From an uncultured bacterium (GTDB lineage Bacteria; Cloacimonadota; Cloacimonadia; Cloacimonadales; Cloacimonadaceae): a stretch of DNA of 64,000 nt. How positions within the stretch are numbered: the stretch's first letter is position 1; every line of letters starts with the position of its first letter. The notes below the pieces were generated by a model. It worked only from the letters and a program-made list of their open reading frames with translations. It did not search any database and was not told the origin of the DNA. A program made the position numbers and the translations under genes. Positions 43,771 to 52,090 of this stretch are shown piece after piece. Location of the stretch: contig CALLHY010000003.1 in NCBI GenBank assembly GCA_938009275.1, forward strand, positions 1 through 64,000. Direction: 5' to 3'.

Positions 43771-45570
43771 CTATTTCATCAGCATCAATTTGCGGGTTTG
43801 GTGAGTACCCTGGGTATTTAGCTTATACAAATATACCCCGCTGGCGCATGGCTTTCCGCTATTATCCATCCCGTTCCAGGATAGGCTGTTTGTGCCTGCG
43901 CTTACCTTAAAACTGGTAACTAACTGACCTGCTATGTTATATATATTAACCGTTCCACTTTCCGCAGCTTTCACCACCACATCGAAGCTAGTGTATTGTC
44001 CTGCGCGGAAGGGATTGGGATAAGCTACACCAATGCTGCTTCTATCGGGAAGTTCCGGGCTTTGCGGATCGTTGCCAATAGTTACATTAATCGGCCCAAA
44101 GAACATATTGGTTCCATCTATAGAAATAGATTCCAGCCAGAAATACCATACTCCCGTGGCAGTTATTTCTGTGGCAACATAGCTGTAATTGCCGCCGGTA
44201 CTGGAATTGGTAGCCAAAATAACATTGGGGGTCAGGCACATTGCTGCGTTTAAGCCAGAGGACTCGGCTGCATAGATTTTGAAGCCATGCAAATCTGATT
44301 CCGAAGCGGTTTCCCAGGCAATCTCTGCCAGATTATTCGTGTTCACATGGGCGTTAAAATAACTTAGTGTTACAGGCAGTGGATCATCCAGAGGTGCGGC
44401 AATAGTAAATTCACCTATCTCGTCCACGTTATTGGCCCGGATGGTGGAAGCGTCTAACAGGATATAATCATTCCAATAGTCCCACTCGCCATCATAAGGA
44501 CGATACAACAGCCTCCAATCCGCAGGAGCTTTGGCAAAATCAAGCTCATTTACGGTGAAGCTTAGCTTTACATTAAATGACTCCATGGTGCTACCCAGTT
44601 TCCAGAGCTTCTTAACGGTTTTGTCCACACCGGCTGGCAATGCACCCAGTGGCTGTGTTAATACTTCGTTCACATAGAGCTGCTTCATTTGGTCTGTTGC
44701 TCCGGTTTCTATTCCGGCAATAACCTCCATCTCCACATTGGCCTCAGGAAAATCGAACGTCAGCGGCAAAGCAGTCAGGTCTGGCGTTGCATTTGCTGCA
44801 TTGAAGGGTACGGCAGCGGGAGAGATATGCAGATCAAAGTCAAACCAACCTTTATCTGGATCAACTAAGGGATTGGTAACGAAGGTTACTCCATCCAGAA
44901 TCATATCTACCTTGTAGTTCGAACCGGCAAACAATGCTGCCCAGTTCGCATCAGATTGATCCAGATCAAGCTCGCCAAAGCCATAGCCTGTTTGCGGCAT
45001 CCCGGTACCAATGCTGCCCATCCACGCGGCTGTAGCGGGGTTCAATGCCCTTATCTGAGCTTCATTGGGATAGGGAGTGGTAATTACAAATGACGCTCCA
45101 TAGAGATACAAAACCGGAGTTCCATTATAAGAAATTGTGCCATTGGCATTGGCATAAACGCGTTCATCACCCGCCTGGCCTACAGTATCCCAAGGATCGG
45201 AGGGATCAACTGTATTAACCCGACGGAAAGACACCAGGTCAAATTGGCTGAACTGAATGGTGATCTCACCGGGCATACTGGCAATAGGTGTGTTTTCTGC
45301 GGTGCAGGTGAGAGAGGTTGTAAGCCCATAACCTACATACCGCTCTGCATAATAATGGAAGAGATAACCCGGAGCAGGGCTTTCGGTAAAGTGGTTGCCG
45401 TCGTGCTGAAACATGGGATTCATGCCCATATTGTCCAGGTCATACACCCAGTTACCAATTCTGCCGGAGGATTGCAAGTCGTCCACAGCAAAAGTGAACA
45501 GGGGCTGTGCCTGTAATCCCAGAAATGCAAAAGATAGTAATACTAATGTAAGTAGCATGCTTTTTAACAT
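43771..45570 (-). CDS. Secreted protein with sorting tail (599 aa)
   Basis: The ATG at 45570 follows AAAGGAGACAAC and opens a signal peptide (MLLTLVLLSFAFLGLQAQ). The mature part has beta-rich segments without recognised catalytic motifs (WVYDLDNMGMNPMFQHDGNH; IQFSQFDLVSFRRVNTVD) and later a fibronectin-like region (LPVTLSYFNAHVNTNNLAEI and AWETASESDLHGFKIYAAES), typical just before sorting tails in the FCB group. The tail reads YPNPFRAGQYTSFDV, VNIYNIAGQLV, GKPCASGVYLYKLNTQ and ends RKLMLM. It is a predicted surface or secreted protein of unknown function. Confidence 0.82.
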   Translation of the reverse strand: MLKSMLLTLVLLSFAFLGLQAQPLFTFAVDDLQSSGRIGNWVYDLDNMGMNPMFQHDGNHFTESPAPGYLFHYYAERYVGYGLTTSLTCTAENTPIASMPGEITIQFSQFDLVSFRRVNTVDPSDPWDTVGQAGDERVYANANGTISYNGTPVLYLYGASFVITTPYPNEAQIRALNPATAAWMGSIGTGMPQTGYGFGELDLDQSDANWAALFAGSNYKVDMILDGVTFVTNPLVDPDKGWFDFDLHISPAAVPFNAANATPDLTALPLTFDFPEANVEMEVIAGIETGATDQMKQLYVNEVLTQPLGALPAGVDKTVKKLWKLGSTMESFNVKLSFTVNELDFAKAPADWRLLYRPYDGEWDYWNDYILLDASTIRANNVDEIGEFTIAAPLDDPLPVTLSYFNAHVNTNNLAEIAWETASESDLHGFKIYAAESSGLNAAMCLTPNVILATNSSTGGNYSYVATEITATGVWYFWLESISIDGTNMFFGPINVTIGNDPQSPELPDRSSIGVAYPNPFRAGQYTSFDVVVKAAESGTVNIYNIAGQLVTSFKVSAGTNSLSWNGMDNSGKPCASGVYLYKLNTQGTHQTRKLMLMK

Positions 45571-45675
45571 GTTGTCTCCTTTGGCAGCCAATCTGCCAGA
45601 TTAAGTGATTATTTTAGGTATCATGCAGCATATAATAAGCGTGATTATCCTAAAACCAATAAATCATTTTTACTA

Positions 45676-45700
45676 TCTTGCTGTTAACTGAAGCAAGATA
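45676..45700. other. Short perfect hairpin between secreted-protein genes
   Basis: ATCTTGC and GCAAGAT form a 7-bp stem around an 11-base loop, beyond the stop of the 45737 gene on the minus strand. There is no T-run, so terminator function is doubtful. Confidence 0.35.
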
Positions 45701-45736
45701 CGTAGGTTAACGTGTTCTACACCGGGCTTTGGCATA

Positions 45737-47881
45737 TTAATCATTCGCACTGCGCACCATATAAAAACGCGCATCACCGCTAAAGTTGGTTGTATATGAG
45801 GCACTGAAGCTTTGGCCTAAATATGTCCATTGCTCAAAGGGGGCATAGGGATTGTCGGATATATAGATGCGATAGTGAGTTGCCCCTGCCACGGATCGCC
45901 AGCTAAGCTGAACTTCGGTTTCGTTAATACTAATCTCCAGGTCTTGCACCGCATCGGGGAAACTTTGCTCTTGCCATGCCAGATATGGATACCCGTAATT
46001 TTGATAGCCGGAGCTATCGTGCCGCCAGACATCTGCAAAGTTCCAGGCAGCAAAAGTGCTTTGAGACCCGGGATAGATCATTTGAGCATGTGTTTTGCCT
46101 CTGTTTTGGCTGTCATTGGGAATACCGGTGCTGTCGATATCCCAATAGCTATTGTTAACTGTGCTGTTATCATATAAATAGCCTGTAACGCCCCCTGCGA
46201 AAGTTCCACCGGAGCTAAGTGTAATTTCTCCAGTACCATAACAGCGGTTTACGTAGCCAGGGTTTGATCCTCCCACCACGCCTACTACTCCGCCTATCAT
46301 TCTGCCGCCGGAAACGGAGGCATGGCTATAACAGTCGTTAATGTAACCCCAGGTTAAATACCCCACCAAGCCGCCAAGGTTCCATCCTGCATTAATACTG
46401 CCAGTGCTATAGCTCTGGCTAAGAGTGCCGGTTATGCTTCCGCTACTGCCCAGAGAGCCAAGTAAAGCTCCAACAGAATCTCCGGCATAAGGAACATTAA
46501 CATCTGCCATACAACCAGTAACAAGGGTGTTGGTTAATCTGCCGCACAAGCCCCCAGAGTTATTCGCTGCCATCAGCTGACAGGAAACAGTAATATTGCT
46601 AAGGGTTCCGCCATTGCCATCGCTAATTAATGTGGCAGAGTAGTCCTTCCCCAATATACGCGCGTTTTGCAGGTGCAGGTTCATAAATGTGGCATTTTGA
46701 GTATAGGCAAAGATGGCCGAGTAGTCAGTTTTAGGACGATTTATGCTAAGATTTATAATCTTGTAGCCACTACCATCCAGGTGGCCTGTAAAAGGCGTTG
46801 ATGAACTGCCAATGGGCAGCCAGCCCTGTCCGTGGTCCCAAACCACGCTGGAGCTCAGGTCTACGTCGCTGTATAGCTTGAACCAGGCAGCGGGTGCCAG
46901 CCGGATCGCATTCAACTGAGCTGCATTATATATCTGATATGGGTTGCTTTGAGTACCGCTTCCCGATAGAGCCCCGATGCTTACTATAGCAGGTGTTTCC
47001 CAGCTTGCAGGGAGCGAAAGATTTGGATATGAAACGCCTTCGGCAATGCTCCATTGAGTGCTGAAGTTCCAGGTTTCGTAGGTGGATTGCTGCTTCATCT
47101 GAGTGGTTGTTTTGGGTGTTCCTAAGGGGCTGGAGGCCTGACCGGAGCTTTGTGTGTCCCAATAGCAATACTTTGCCGTGCCGCCACCGCTGTTGCCAAT
47201 AAAGCCACCCTGATTGTAAGTGGTACCGCCATTTACAGCTCCGCTGCTATAGCAATGGTAGTAATACGCGTTGTTAAATCCGTTTTGTCCCGCTAAACCG
47301 CCCACATGCTCCGATCCTTGAACCGCCACCTGAGCATAGCAATTGGTTATAACGGCATTGTGATTGGCATAGCCTAATAGTCCCCCTACCACCGTGTTGC
47401 CAATTATGCTTCCCGTGGCAGAGCAGTTGTTCACAGTTCCACCAGTTATCACACCCGCCAATCCCCCTGCATACACAAATCCACGCATATTAATGTCACG
47501 TAGATGAATACGGCTTAGTTTTGCCGCATTTGCAAAACCGAACATACCTGTATAATAGGTACCCGCCCGGCTGAGATATAAGCCCTGAATCTCGTATCCA
47601 CAGCCGTCATAGCTGCCTGTGAAGGTGGTTCCGCCATTACCGATGGGTGTCCATCCCGCTCCTGAATCAAGTTCGGTGCTGGCAGAGGCATCGATATTAT
47701 CGGTTTGGAGGTAATGTAAGCTCCACATCGATGGCGTTTGCATCAGCCAAACAAGATTGTTAAAAGTAGATAACTGATAGGGATTTTCGGGGCTGCCACT
47801 ACCAAATTCAGGGGCAACGGCTATCTGGGCAAAAAGGCCAAAGCACAAGGCGAGCATAAGGACGGTTACTATCGCTTTCAT
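45737..47881 (-). CDS. Secreted GLUG-repeat protein
   Basis: This 714-aa protein starts at the ATG at 47881, which opens a signal peptide (VTVLMLALCFGLFAQ). Two long runs of GLUG-type repeats follow (FVYAGGLAGVITGGTVNNCS; VVGGLLGYANHNAVITNCYA; VGGLAGQNGFNNAYYYHCYS; LGGLVGYLTWGYINDCYSHA; MIGGVVGVVGGSNPGYVNRC), which form a beta-helix and are common in IgA-peptidase-like and adhesin proteins. WYWD-type ends (KYCYWDTQSSG; NNSYWDIDSTG) close each run. The protein ends in a fibronectin-III-like module (VQLSWRSVAGATHYRIYISD...ARFYMVRSAND) with no YPNPF tail. It is probably surface exposed and carbohydrate- or host-binding. Confidence 0.82.
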   Translation of the reverse strand: MKAIVTVLMLALCFGLFAQIAVAPEFGSGSPENPYQLSTFNNLVWLMQTPSMWSLHYLQTDNIDASASTELDSGAGWTPIGNGGTTFTGSYDGCGYEIQGLYLSRAGTYYTGMFGFANAAKLSRIHLRDINMRGFVYAGGLAGVITGGTVNNCSATGSIIGNTVVGGLLGYANHNAVITNCYAQVAVQGSEHVGGLAGQNGFNNAYYYHCYSSGAVNGGTTYNQGGFIGNSGGGTAKYCYWDTQSSGQASSPLGTPKTTTQMKQQSTYETWNFSTQWSIAEGVSYPNLSLPASWETPAIVSIGALSGSGTQSNPYQIYNAAQLNAIRLAPAAWFKLYSDVDLSSSVVWDHGQGWLPIGSSSTPFTGHLDGSGYKIINLSINRPKTDYSAIFAYTQNATFMNLHLQNARILGKDYSATLISDGNGGTLSNITVSCQLMAANNSGGLCGRLTNTLVTGCMADVNVPYAGDSVGALLGSLGSSGSITGTLSQSYSTGSINAGWNLGGLVGYLTWGYINDCYSHASVSGGRMIGGVVGVVGGSNPGYVNRCYGTGEITLSSGGTFAGGVTGYLYDNSTVNNSYWDIDSTGIPNDSQNRGKTHAQMIYPGSQSTFAAWNFADVWRHDSSGYQNYGYPYLAWQEQSFPDAVQDLEISINETEVQLSWRSVAGATHYRIYISDNPYAPFEQWTYLGQSFSASYTTNFSGDARFYMVRSAND

Positions 47882-47979
47882 AAGCACTTCCTTATCAGGG
47901 TTGTTATAGTTCAATGCTCCAGAATTGTGGAGTTATCACAGATTATGCAAATCTATATTATATTACTGGCATAGCGTGG

Positions 47980-48009
47980 CAATTATGAATACCGCTCTTA
48001 TTACGTCAA
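47980..48009 (-). promoter_or_regulatory. Candidate promoter of the GLUG protein gene
   Basis: Minus strand: TTGACG (48009-48004), 18 bases, TAATTG (47985-47980). The leader would be about 90 bases. The match is weaker than at other promoters. Confidence 0.35.
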
Positions 48010-48085
48010 GATAAATAAGCCAATTCACATCCCCCGCTTACAAACAAGATATCATATTTGGTTTTTGCTGCATTTTTCCGCGGCC

Positions 48086-48152
48086 TTTCCTGCTGCTTCC
48101 TTGCTGCTATCCTGTATCGAATACAGGATAGCAGCAAGGAAGCAGCAGGGAA
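48086..48152. repeat. Long palindromic repeat, copy 4
   Basis: Arms 48086-48117 and 48121-48152 flank the loop CGA and pair except one T/G position near the outer end. It lies 90 bases upstream of the DUF3795 gene, between divergently transcribed genes. Confidence 0.9.
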
Positions 48153-48241
48153 CATCCTTCAAAGAATGTATTATCGAAAAGTTGTTGACCAATTACATAG
48201 TGCTATTTGTTTTGAGTTATGTGAATTTACGAGGAGAGATA

Positions 48242-48676
48242 ATGACAGATTACCTAGCCTATTGCGGATTGTATTGTGGGGCATGCTGCAGCCGGATCAG
48301 CCAGGAAAAGCATGAAGGGGTGGCAAGTGCTTTGGAAATGCATACCGAGCCGGATGAACAGCCCTGCAAAGGATGCGATTCGGGAGAGCAAAATACCTGT
48401 GAATTTGCTATATGCAACCGAGAGCATGGCACGGTTAGCTGTGCTTTTTGCCCGGAATTTCCCTGCGATAGGATCGAGAAATTCAGCGTGGAAGAATGGG
48501 AACACCACAAATGTGTGCTGGAGAATCTTAGCCGTATGCGAGAAGTTGGAGTAGAGAAATGGTTGGAGGAACAAAAGATGTTTTGGCAATGCCCATCATG
48601 CGGTTGCCGCGTGCAATGGTATCAAGAGTATTGCACCCGCTGTAAAGAAAGCGTTGCCCACAAATCACTTTGGTAA
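48242..48676 (+). CDS. DUF3795 cysteine-rich protein
   Basis: This 144-aa protein has the DUF3795 pattern: DYLAYCGLYCGACCSRI near the start, then PCKGCDSGE, CEFAICNREHGTVSCAFCPEFPC and a C-terminal zinc ribbon CPSCGCRV...YCTRCKES. The many paired cysteines imply metal binding, probably zinc or Fe-S. No catalytic role is established for the family. The ATG at 48242 follows AGGAGAGATA. It is a lone gene just after palindrome copy 4. Confidence 0.82.
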   Translation: MTDYLAYCGLYCGACCSRISQEKHEGVASALEMHTEPDEQPCKGCDSGEQNTCEFAICNREHGTVSCAFCPEFPCDRIEKFSVEEWEHHKCVLENLSRMREVGVEKWLEEQKMFWQCPSCGCRVQWYQEYCTRCKESVAHKSLW

Positions 48677-48794
48677 CTCGGCACCCAGCTATTTACGTAC
48701 GGGGTATGCGCAAATTAATGCCAATGATGTGGTTCTCCAGAAAACAGACTGCGTAGCTGAATCATGCAGATAGTATATGTGCAGCATACTTTAG

Positions 48795-51407
48795 TCAATC
48801 GGCATAGGCTTTTACTCTGAAGAACTGCTTTTCATCGCTGGAACACTGATATTGGAGGTCATACACAATAATCGGGCTAACCGCAGCCCAGCTATCGGGA
48901 ACATCAGATACATACACAAGGTAATAATCCGCATTAGGTATCGCTTCCCAGCTTAATAGCACTTCGCCCTCCTGCTCTGTAACAAGCAACTGAGGAACAT
49001 CCAGCAAGCCCATAAAAGCTTCTCCTTCAAAGAAGTCCATAATCTTTTCCACCAGATTGGCACGTGTATTGGGGAAGCTGCCGTCCACCAGTTCGCGCAA
49101 TGCGTAGCTAAACACAAAAGAACGCTGACCATTATCTCCCGTATTGGCAACAGCTACATAGCCATAGTCACTTTCTGTGAAGGCTGCTTTGGCTACAGAA
49201 GTATTGGGAGAGAAAATATCAATCGAGCTGGATACAGTTTGGGTGGAACTAGCAAAGCTAATGCTATCTGTCGGGCTTCCCGCTGCACCCCAAAGCCCAT
49301 TTATGGTATTGCTTGCCCCATCATCTGCACTGTCTATCCCCAGGAGTGGCCACAGAACCTCGTGGGCATCCTGTTCTCCATAAACTTCCGGCAGTAAGTA
49401 AGCCATGTCGTAGCCAACTACGTCCCCGCCTTCAAGATACAGCTTTCCCCCTGTTTCCAGATAGTCTTTAACTGCGCGAAACATATAAGGTTTATCGAAG
49501 CGGGCAATGCTGCTGCCAGGCGTTCCAAAGCTAAGGAATGCGGCATCAAAACCGAGCATGGACTGGGGAAAGCTATTGCCATAAACGCAGGTGTAACCAA
49601 GGCCCTGCAGAGTAGTGCGGATAAAGCTCCCGCTCATGTTTCTGCCTCCATTTACACTTTCCCAGATAAGCACACCGCCATTGTTGATCACCACGCTAAA
49701 CTGGATGTTCGCCCCAGCCGCCACACTAATATCAGAACTGGTATGCAGGGTAAAGGTTACATATTGCGAACTTGCACCAGGAAGAACATATATGCTAAAT
49801 GCGTCGCTTAGTTCAAAGTAGTCATCCTCGGGTAATGAGCCATATTCGGTATTGCTGAGGATGCTAACCGCTGTGCTGGATGTGCTGAGGGTGAATACGG
49901 CATTTGAACCCGCGAAACCATAGTTCCTCATGCGCAGATTCAGCGAGAATGTTTCACCTGGCTCCAGGGCTTCATTGGCATTGCTGTCATTCACTCCCAA
50001 AAACTCCTGTAAGGCTACCCTTGCCTCGTTATCGGGCAAGGGATTCAGGTCTTCCAGTGCCCTGCGCGCGTTCAGCTTACCCTCTCCCAGAAATCCCGGA
50101 TAGCTGGGATTAAGCAATTCAATATCGTCACAGCTTCCTTTCACGCGGTTTACGATATCTGCCTGGCTTAAAGCAGGATAATAGGACTTAACCAATCCCA
50201 CCAAAGCTACCGCCAAAGGGCTGGCATAGGATGTAGCATTATTGGTTCCCGTATTCCCCAGGGCATATCCGCCATTAAAAGTTGTGGTATAAATACGGCT
50301 GTTGGTTGCGCCAAAATCTACAAAGGCACCATAGCTGGAGGCAGTGGACTTCACTCCAGTATTCAGTAACGCAGCCGTTGCTAAAACATTGCGATATGCT
50401 GCCGGATAAACCGGGTTTTGATTATTAGAGTTACCCGCAGCGGCTACTATTATGCTTCCCAAGCCCCAAGCGTAATTAATCACTTCCTGTGCAGCCATAG
50501 AAAAGATGTTCCCGCCCCAGCTACAGTTTATTACGTCAGCTCCATTTTCTGCGGCATAAACTATTCCCTCATAGCCTCGATATATGGAAGAGCTTACATG
50601 TGAGCAGGAGATTGGCATCAGGGTCAAATTCCAGGACAAACTGCTGGTTCCCACCCCGTTATTGGTTCTGGCTGCCATCAGCCCGGATACTGCTGTGCCG
50701 TGTCCACCGGAGTCATACGGATCATTTGCCTCATCCCCAGCTTCATTTAGCATAAAATCCCAGCCAATCAAGTCGTCAATCTTGCCGTTGGCATCATCGT
50801 CTATGCCGTTTATATCTCCGCTATCCATCACCCAGGCACTGCCATTGTGATACATAGTATAGCCGTTGCCATTGGAATCTTCACCCAGGTTATTCCAGAT
50901 GTTTTCTGCCAGGTCTACATGATCCCACTTTACTCCGGTGTCGATGATAGCCAATATAACAGGATTTGCGCCTAATTCACCTTTGTGGATATCCCATGCC
51001 GCTTCTGCTTCCAGATAGGGCAAATACTCAGACAATGAGTAACTCGGGTCGTTGGGAACGGCAAATATCTCGTCGGGATAAACTACTTCTGCATACTGAA
51101 CGTGTTTGTCGGTGCCAAGCAAGTTCACCACAGCTTGGGGAGGTAAATCGGAGTAAACAGTAAAGATCAAAGCTATCTCGTGTTTACTGTTTTTGGGGCT
51201 AAGAAATCGCTGCTTAATCCGGCTAACCCTTAGCTTGTCTAACTTGCTGTCCAGTTCATTAATTCCAGTTCGATTATTGCTAATGGAAAGCAGATGGCGA
51301 TACTCCGGCTTTAGCTTGAATACCGCTTCCACTCCGGGCTCGATCTTTACACTGGCAAAGTAGAAAACGCTTACAAATAGTAATATGCATAAGGCTAATG
51401 TTTTCAT
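48795..51407 (-). CDS. Secreted subtilisin-like serine protease (S8)
   Basis: This is an 870-aa protein. A signal peptide (LCILLFVSVFYFA) and a propeptide-like region (residues about 25-120) precede an S8 catalytic domain: Asp in AIIDTGVKWDHVDLA, His in DSGGHGTAVSGLMA, Asn in VAAAGNSNN, and Ser in NNATSYASPLAVAL. Between Asp and His lies a loop with Ca-like NDDANGKIDDLIGWDF. After the protease come beta domains and a final fibronectin-III-like module (VLLSWEAIPNADYYLVYVSD...FFRVKAYAD); it has no YPNPF tail. It is likely an extracellular protease feeding amino-acid fermentation. It is followed (minus-strand upstream) by the HIT gene with 8 bases between them. Confidence 0.9.
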   Translation of the reverse strand: MKTLALCILLFVSVFYFASVKIEPGVEAVFKLKPEYRHLLSISNNRTGINELDSKLDKLRVSRIKQRFLSPKNSKHEIALIFTVYSDLPPQAVVNLLGTDKHVQYAEVVYPDEIFAVPNDPSYSLSEYLPYLEAEAAWDIHKGELGANPVILAIIDTGVKWDHVDLAENIWNNLGEDSNGNGYTMYHNGSAWVMDSGDINGIDDDANGKIDDLIGWDFMLNEAGDEANDPYDSGGHGTAVSGLMAARTNNGVGTSSLSWNLTLMPISCSHVSSSIYRGYEGIVYAAENGADVINCSWGGNIFSMAAQEVINYAWGLGSIIVAAAGNSNNQNPVYPAAYRNVLATAALLNTGVKSTASSYGAFVDFGATNSRIYTTTFNGGYALGNTGTNNATSYASPLAVALVGLVKSYYPALSQADIVNRVKGSCDDIELLNPSYPGFLGEGKLNARRALEDLNPLPDNEARVALQEFLGVNDSNANEALEPGETFSLNLRMRNYGFAGSNAVFTLSTSSTAVSILSNTEYGSLPEDDYFELSDAFSIYVLPGASSQYVTFTLHTSSDISVAAGANIQFSVVINNGGVLIWESVNGGRNMSGSFIRTTLQGLGYTCVYGNSFPQSMLGFDAAFLSFGTPGSSIARFDKPYMFRAVKDYLETGGKLYLEGGDVVGYDMAYLLPEVYGEQDAHEVLWPLLGIDSADDGASNTINGLWGAAGSPTDSISFASSTQTVSSSIDIFSPNTSVAKAAFTESDYGYVAVANTGDNGQRSFVFSYALRELVDGSFPNTRANLVEKIMDFFEGEAFMGLLDVPQLLVTEQEGEVLLSWEAIPNADYYLVYVSDVPDSWAAVSPIIVYDLQYQCSSDEKQFFRVKAYAD

Positions 51408-51415
51408 AATAACTC

Positions 51416-51769
51416 CTAAAATAAGCTTTCACGACCCCGCCCAAAAATGCCTGATTTAGGCTTTCCATAACGGGGGATAATGTGCAAATGAAAGTGGAAT
51501 ACTGTTTGACCCGCAGCCGCACCGCAATTCATTGCCAAATTGTAGGCATCGGGTTTGAATTTCGCAGCTATTATCTGTTTAACTTCACTACATAGTTCTT
51601 GCAGGGCTATTGCCTCGTTGTCTTTCATATCGAAGTAGTCAGCAAAGTGACGCTTGGAAATTATCAGGGCATGTCCTCTGGACACAGGGTGCTTGTCCCA
51701 GATAGCCATGAAGTGGCTGTTTTCGGCTATGTAAACAGCACAATCTAAACTGCAAAAAATACAAGACAT
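51416..51769 (-). CDS. HIT-family nucleotide-binding protein
   Basis: This 117-aa protein starts at the ATG at 51769 after GAGGT (a longer in-frame start lacks a site). It has an N-terminal CxxC (MSCIFCSLDCAVYIAEN), DKHPVSRGHALIISKRHFADYF and the histidine triad FHFHLHIIPRY. HIT proteins hydrolyse nucleoside phosphoramidates or dinucleoside polyphosphates; this is the HinT/Fhit-like group with the common CxxC near the start. It lies directly upstream of, and co-directional with, the subtilase gene. Confidence 0.9.
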   Translation of the reverse strand: MSCIFCSLDCAVYIAENSHFMAIWDKHPVSRGHALIISKRHFADYFDMKDNEAIALQELCSEVKQIIAAKFKPDAYNLAMNCGAAAGQTVFHFHLHIIPRYGKPKSGIFGRGRESLF

Positions 51770-51965
51770 ATCTACCTCACACCAATATAATAGCCGCATA
51801 GCTGCTTCCTGCCACCCAGGATTATGCAGATAACCTGCTGCCGAGTTCTCTACCATCAAGCTATAATAGCCTGGTGAATACGTTACCTTTTCTTAGCTAT
51901 TAGCACCTAATATTGCAGCATCTTAGCCCTGACATAACGCGAGTAAGCACATGGCGAAATAATGA

Positions 51966-51993
51966 TTGACAACATTCACGAGGCACTCATTAT
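51966..51993 (+). promoter_or_regulatory. Promoter of the hybrid histidine kinase gene
   Basis: TTGACA (51966-51971), 16 bases, CATTAT (51988-51993). The leader is about 90 bases to the ATG at 52091, which follows AAGGAG. Confidence 0.5.
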
Positions 51994-52090
51994 GAAGTTC
52001 TATGCAGTTTTGCAATGCGTTATACGCGATGATTCAGGTTGCATAACGGGCATAAAGGCTTAGCTTAATTAACATCAAGGAGTTCCATAG

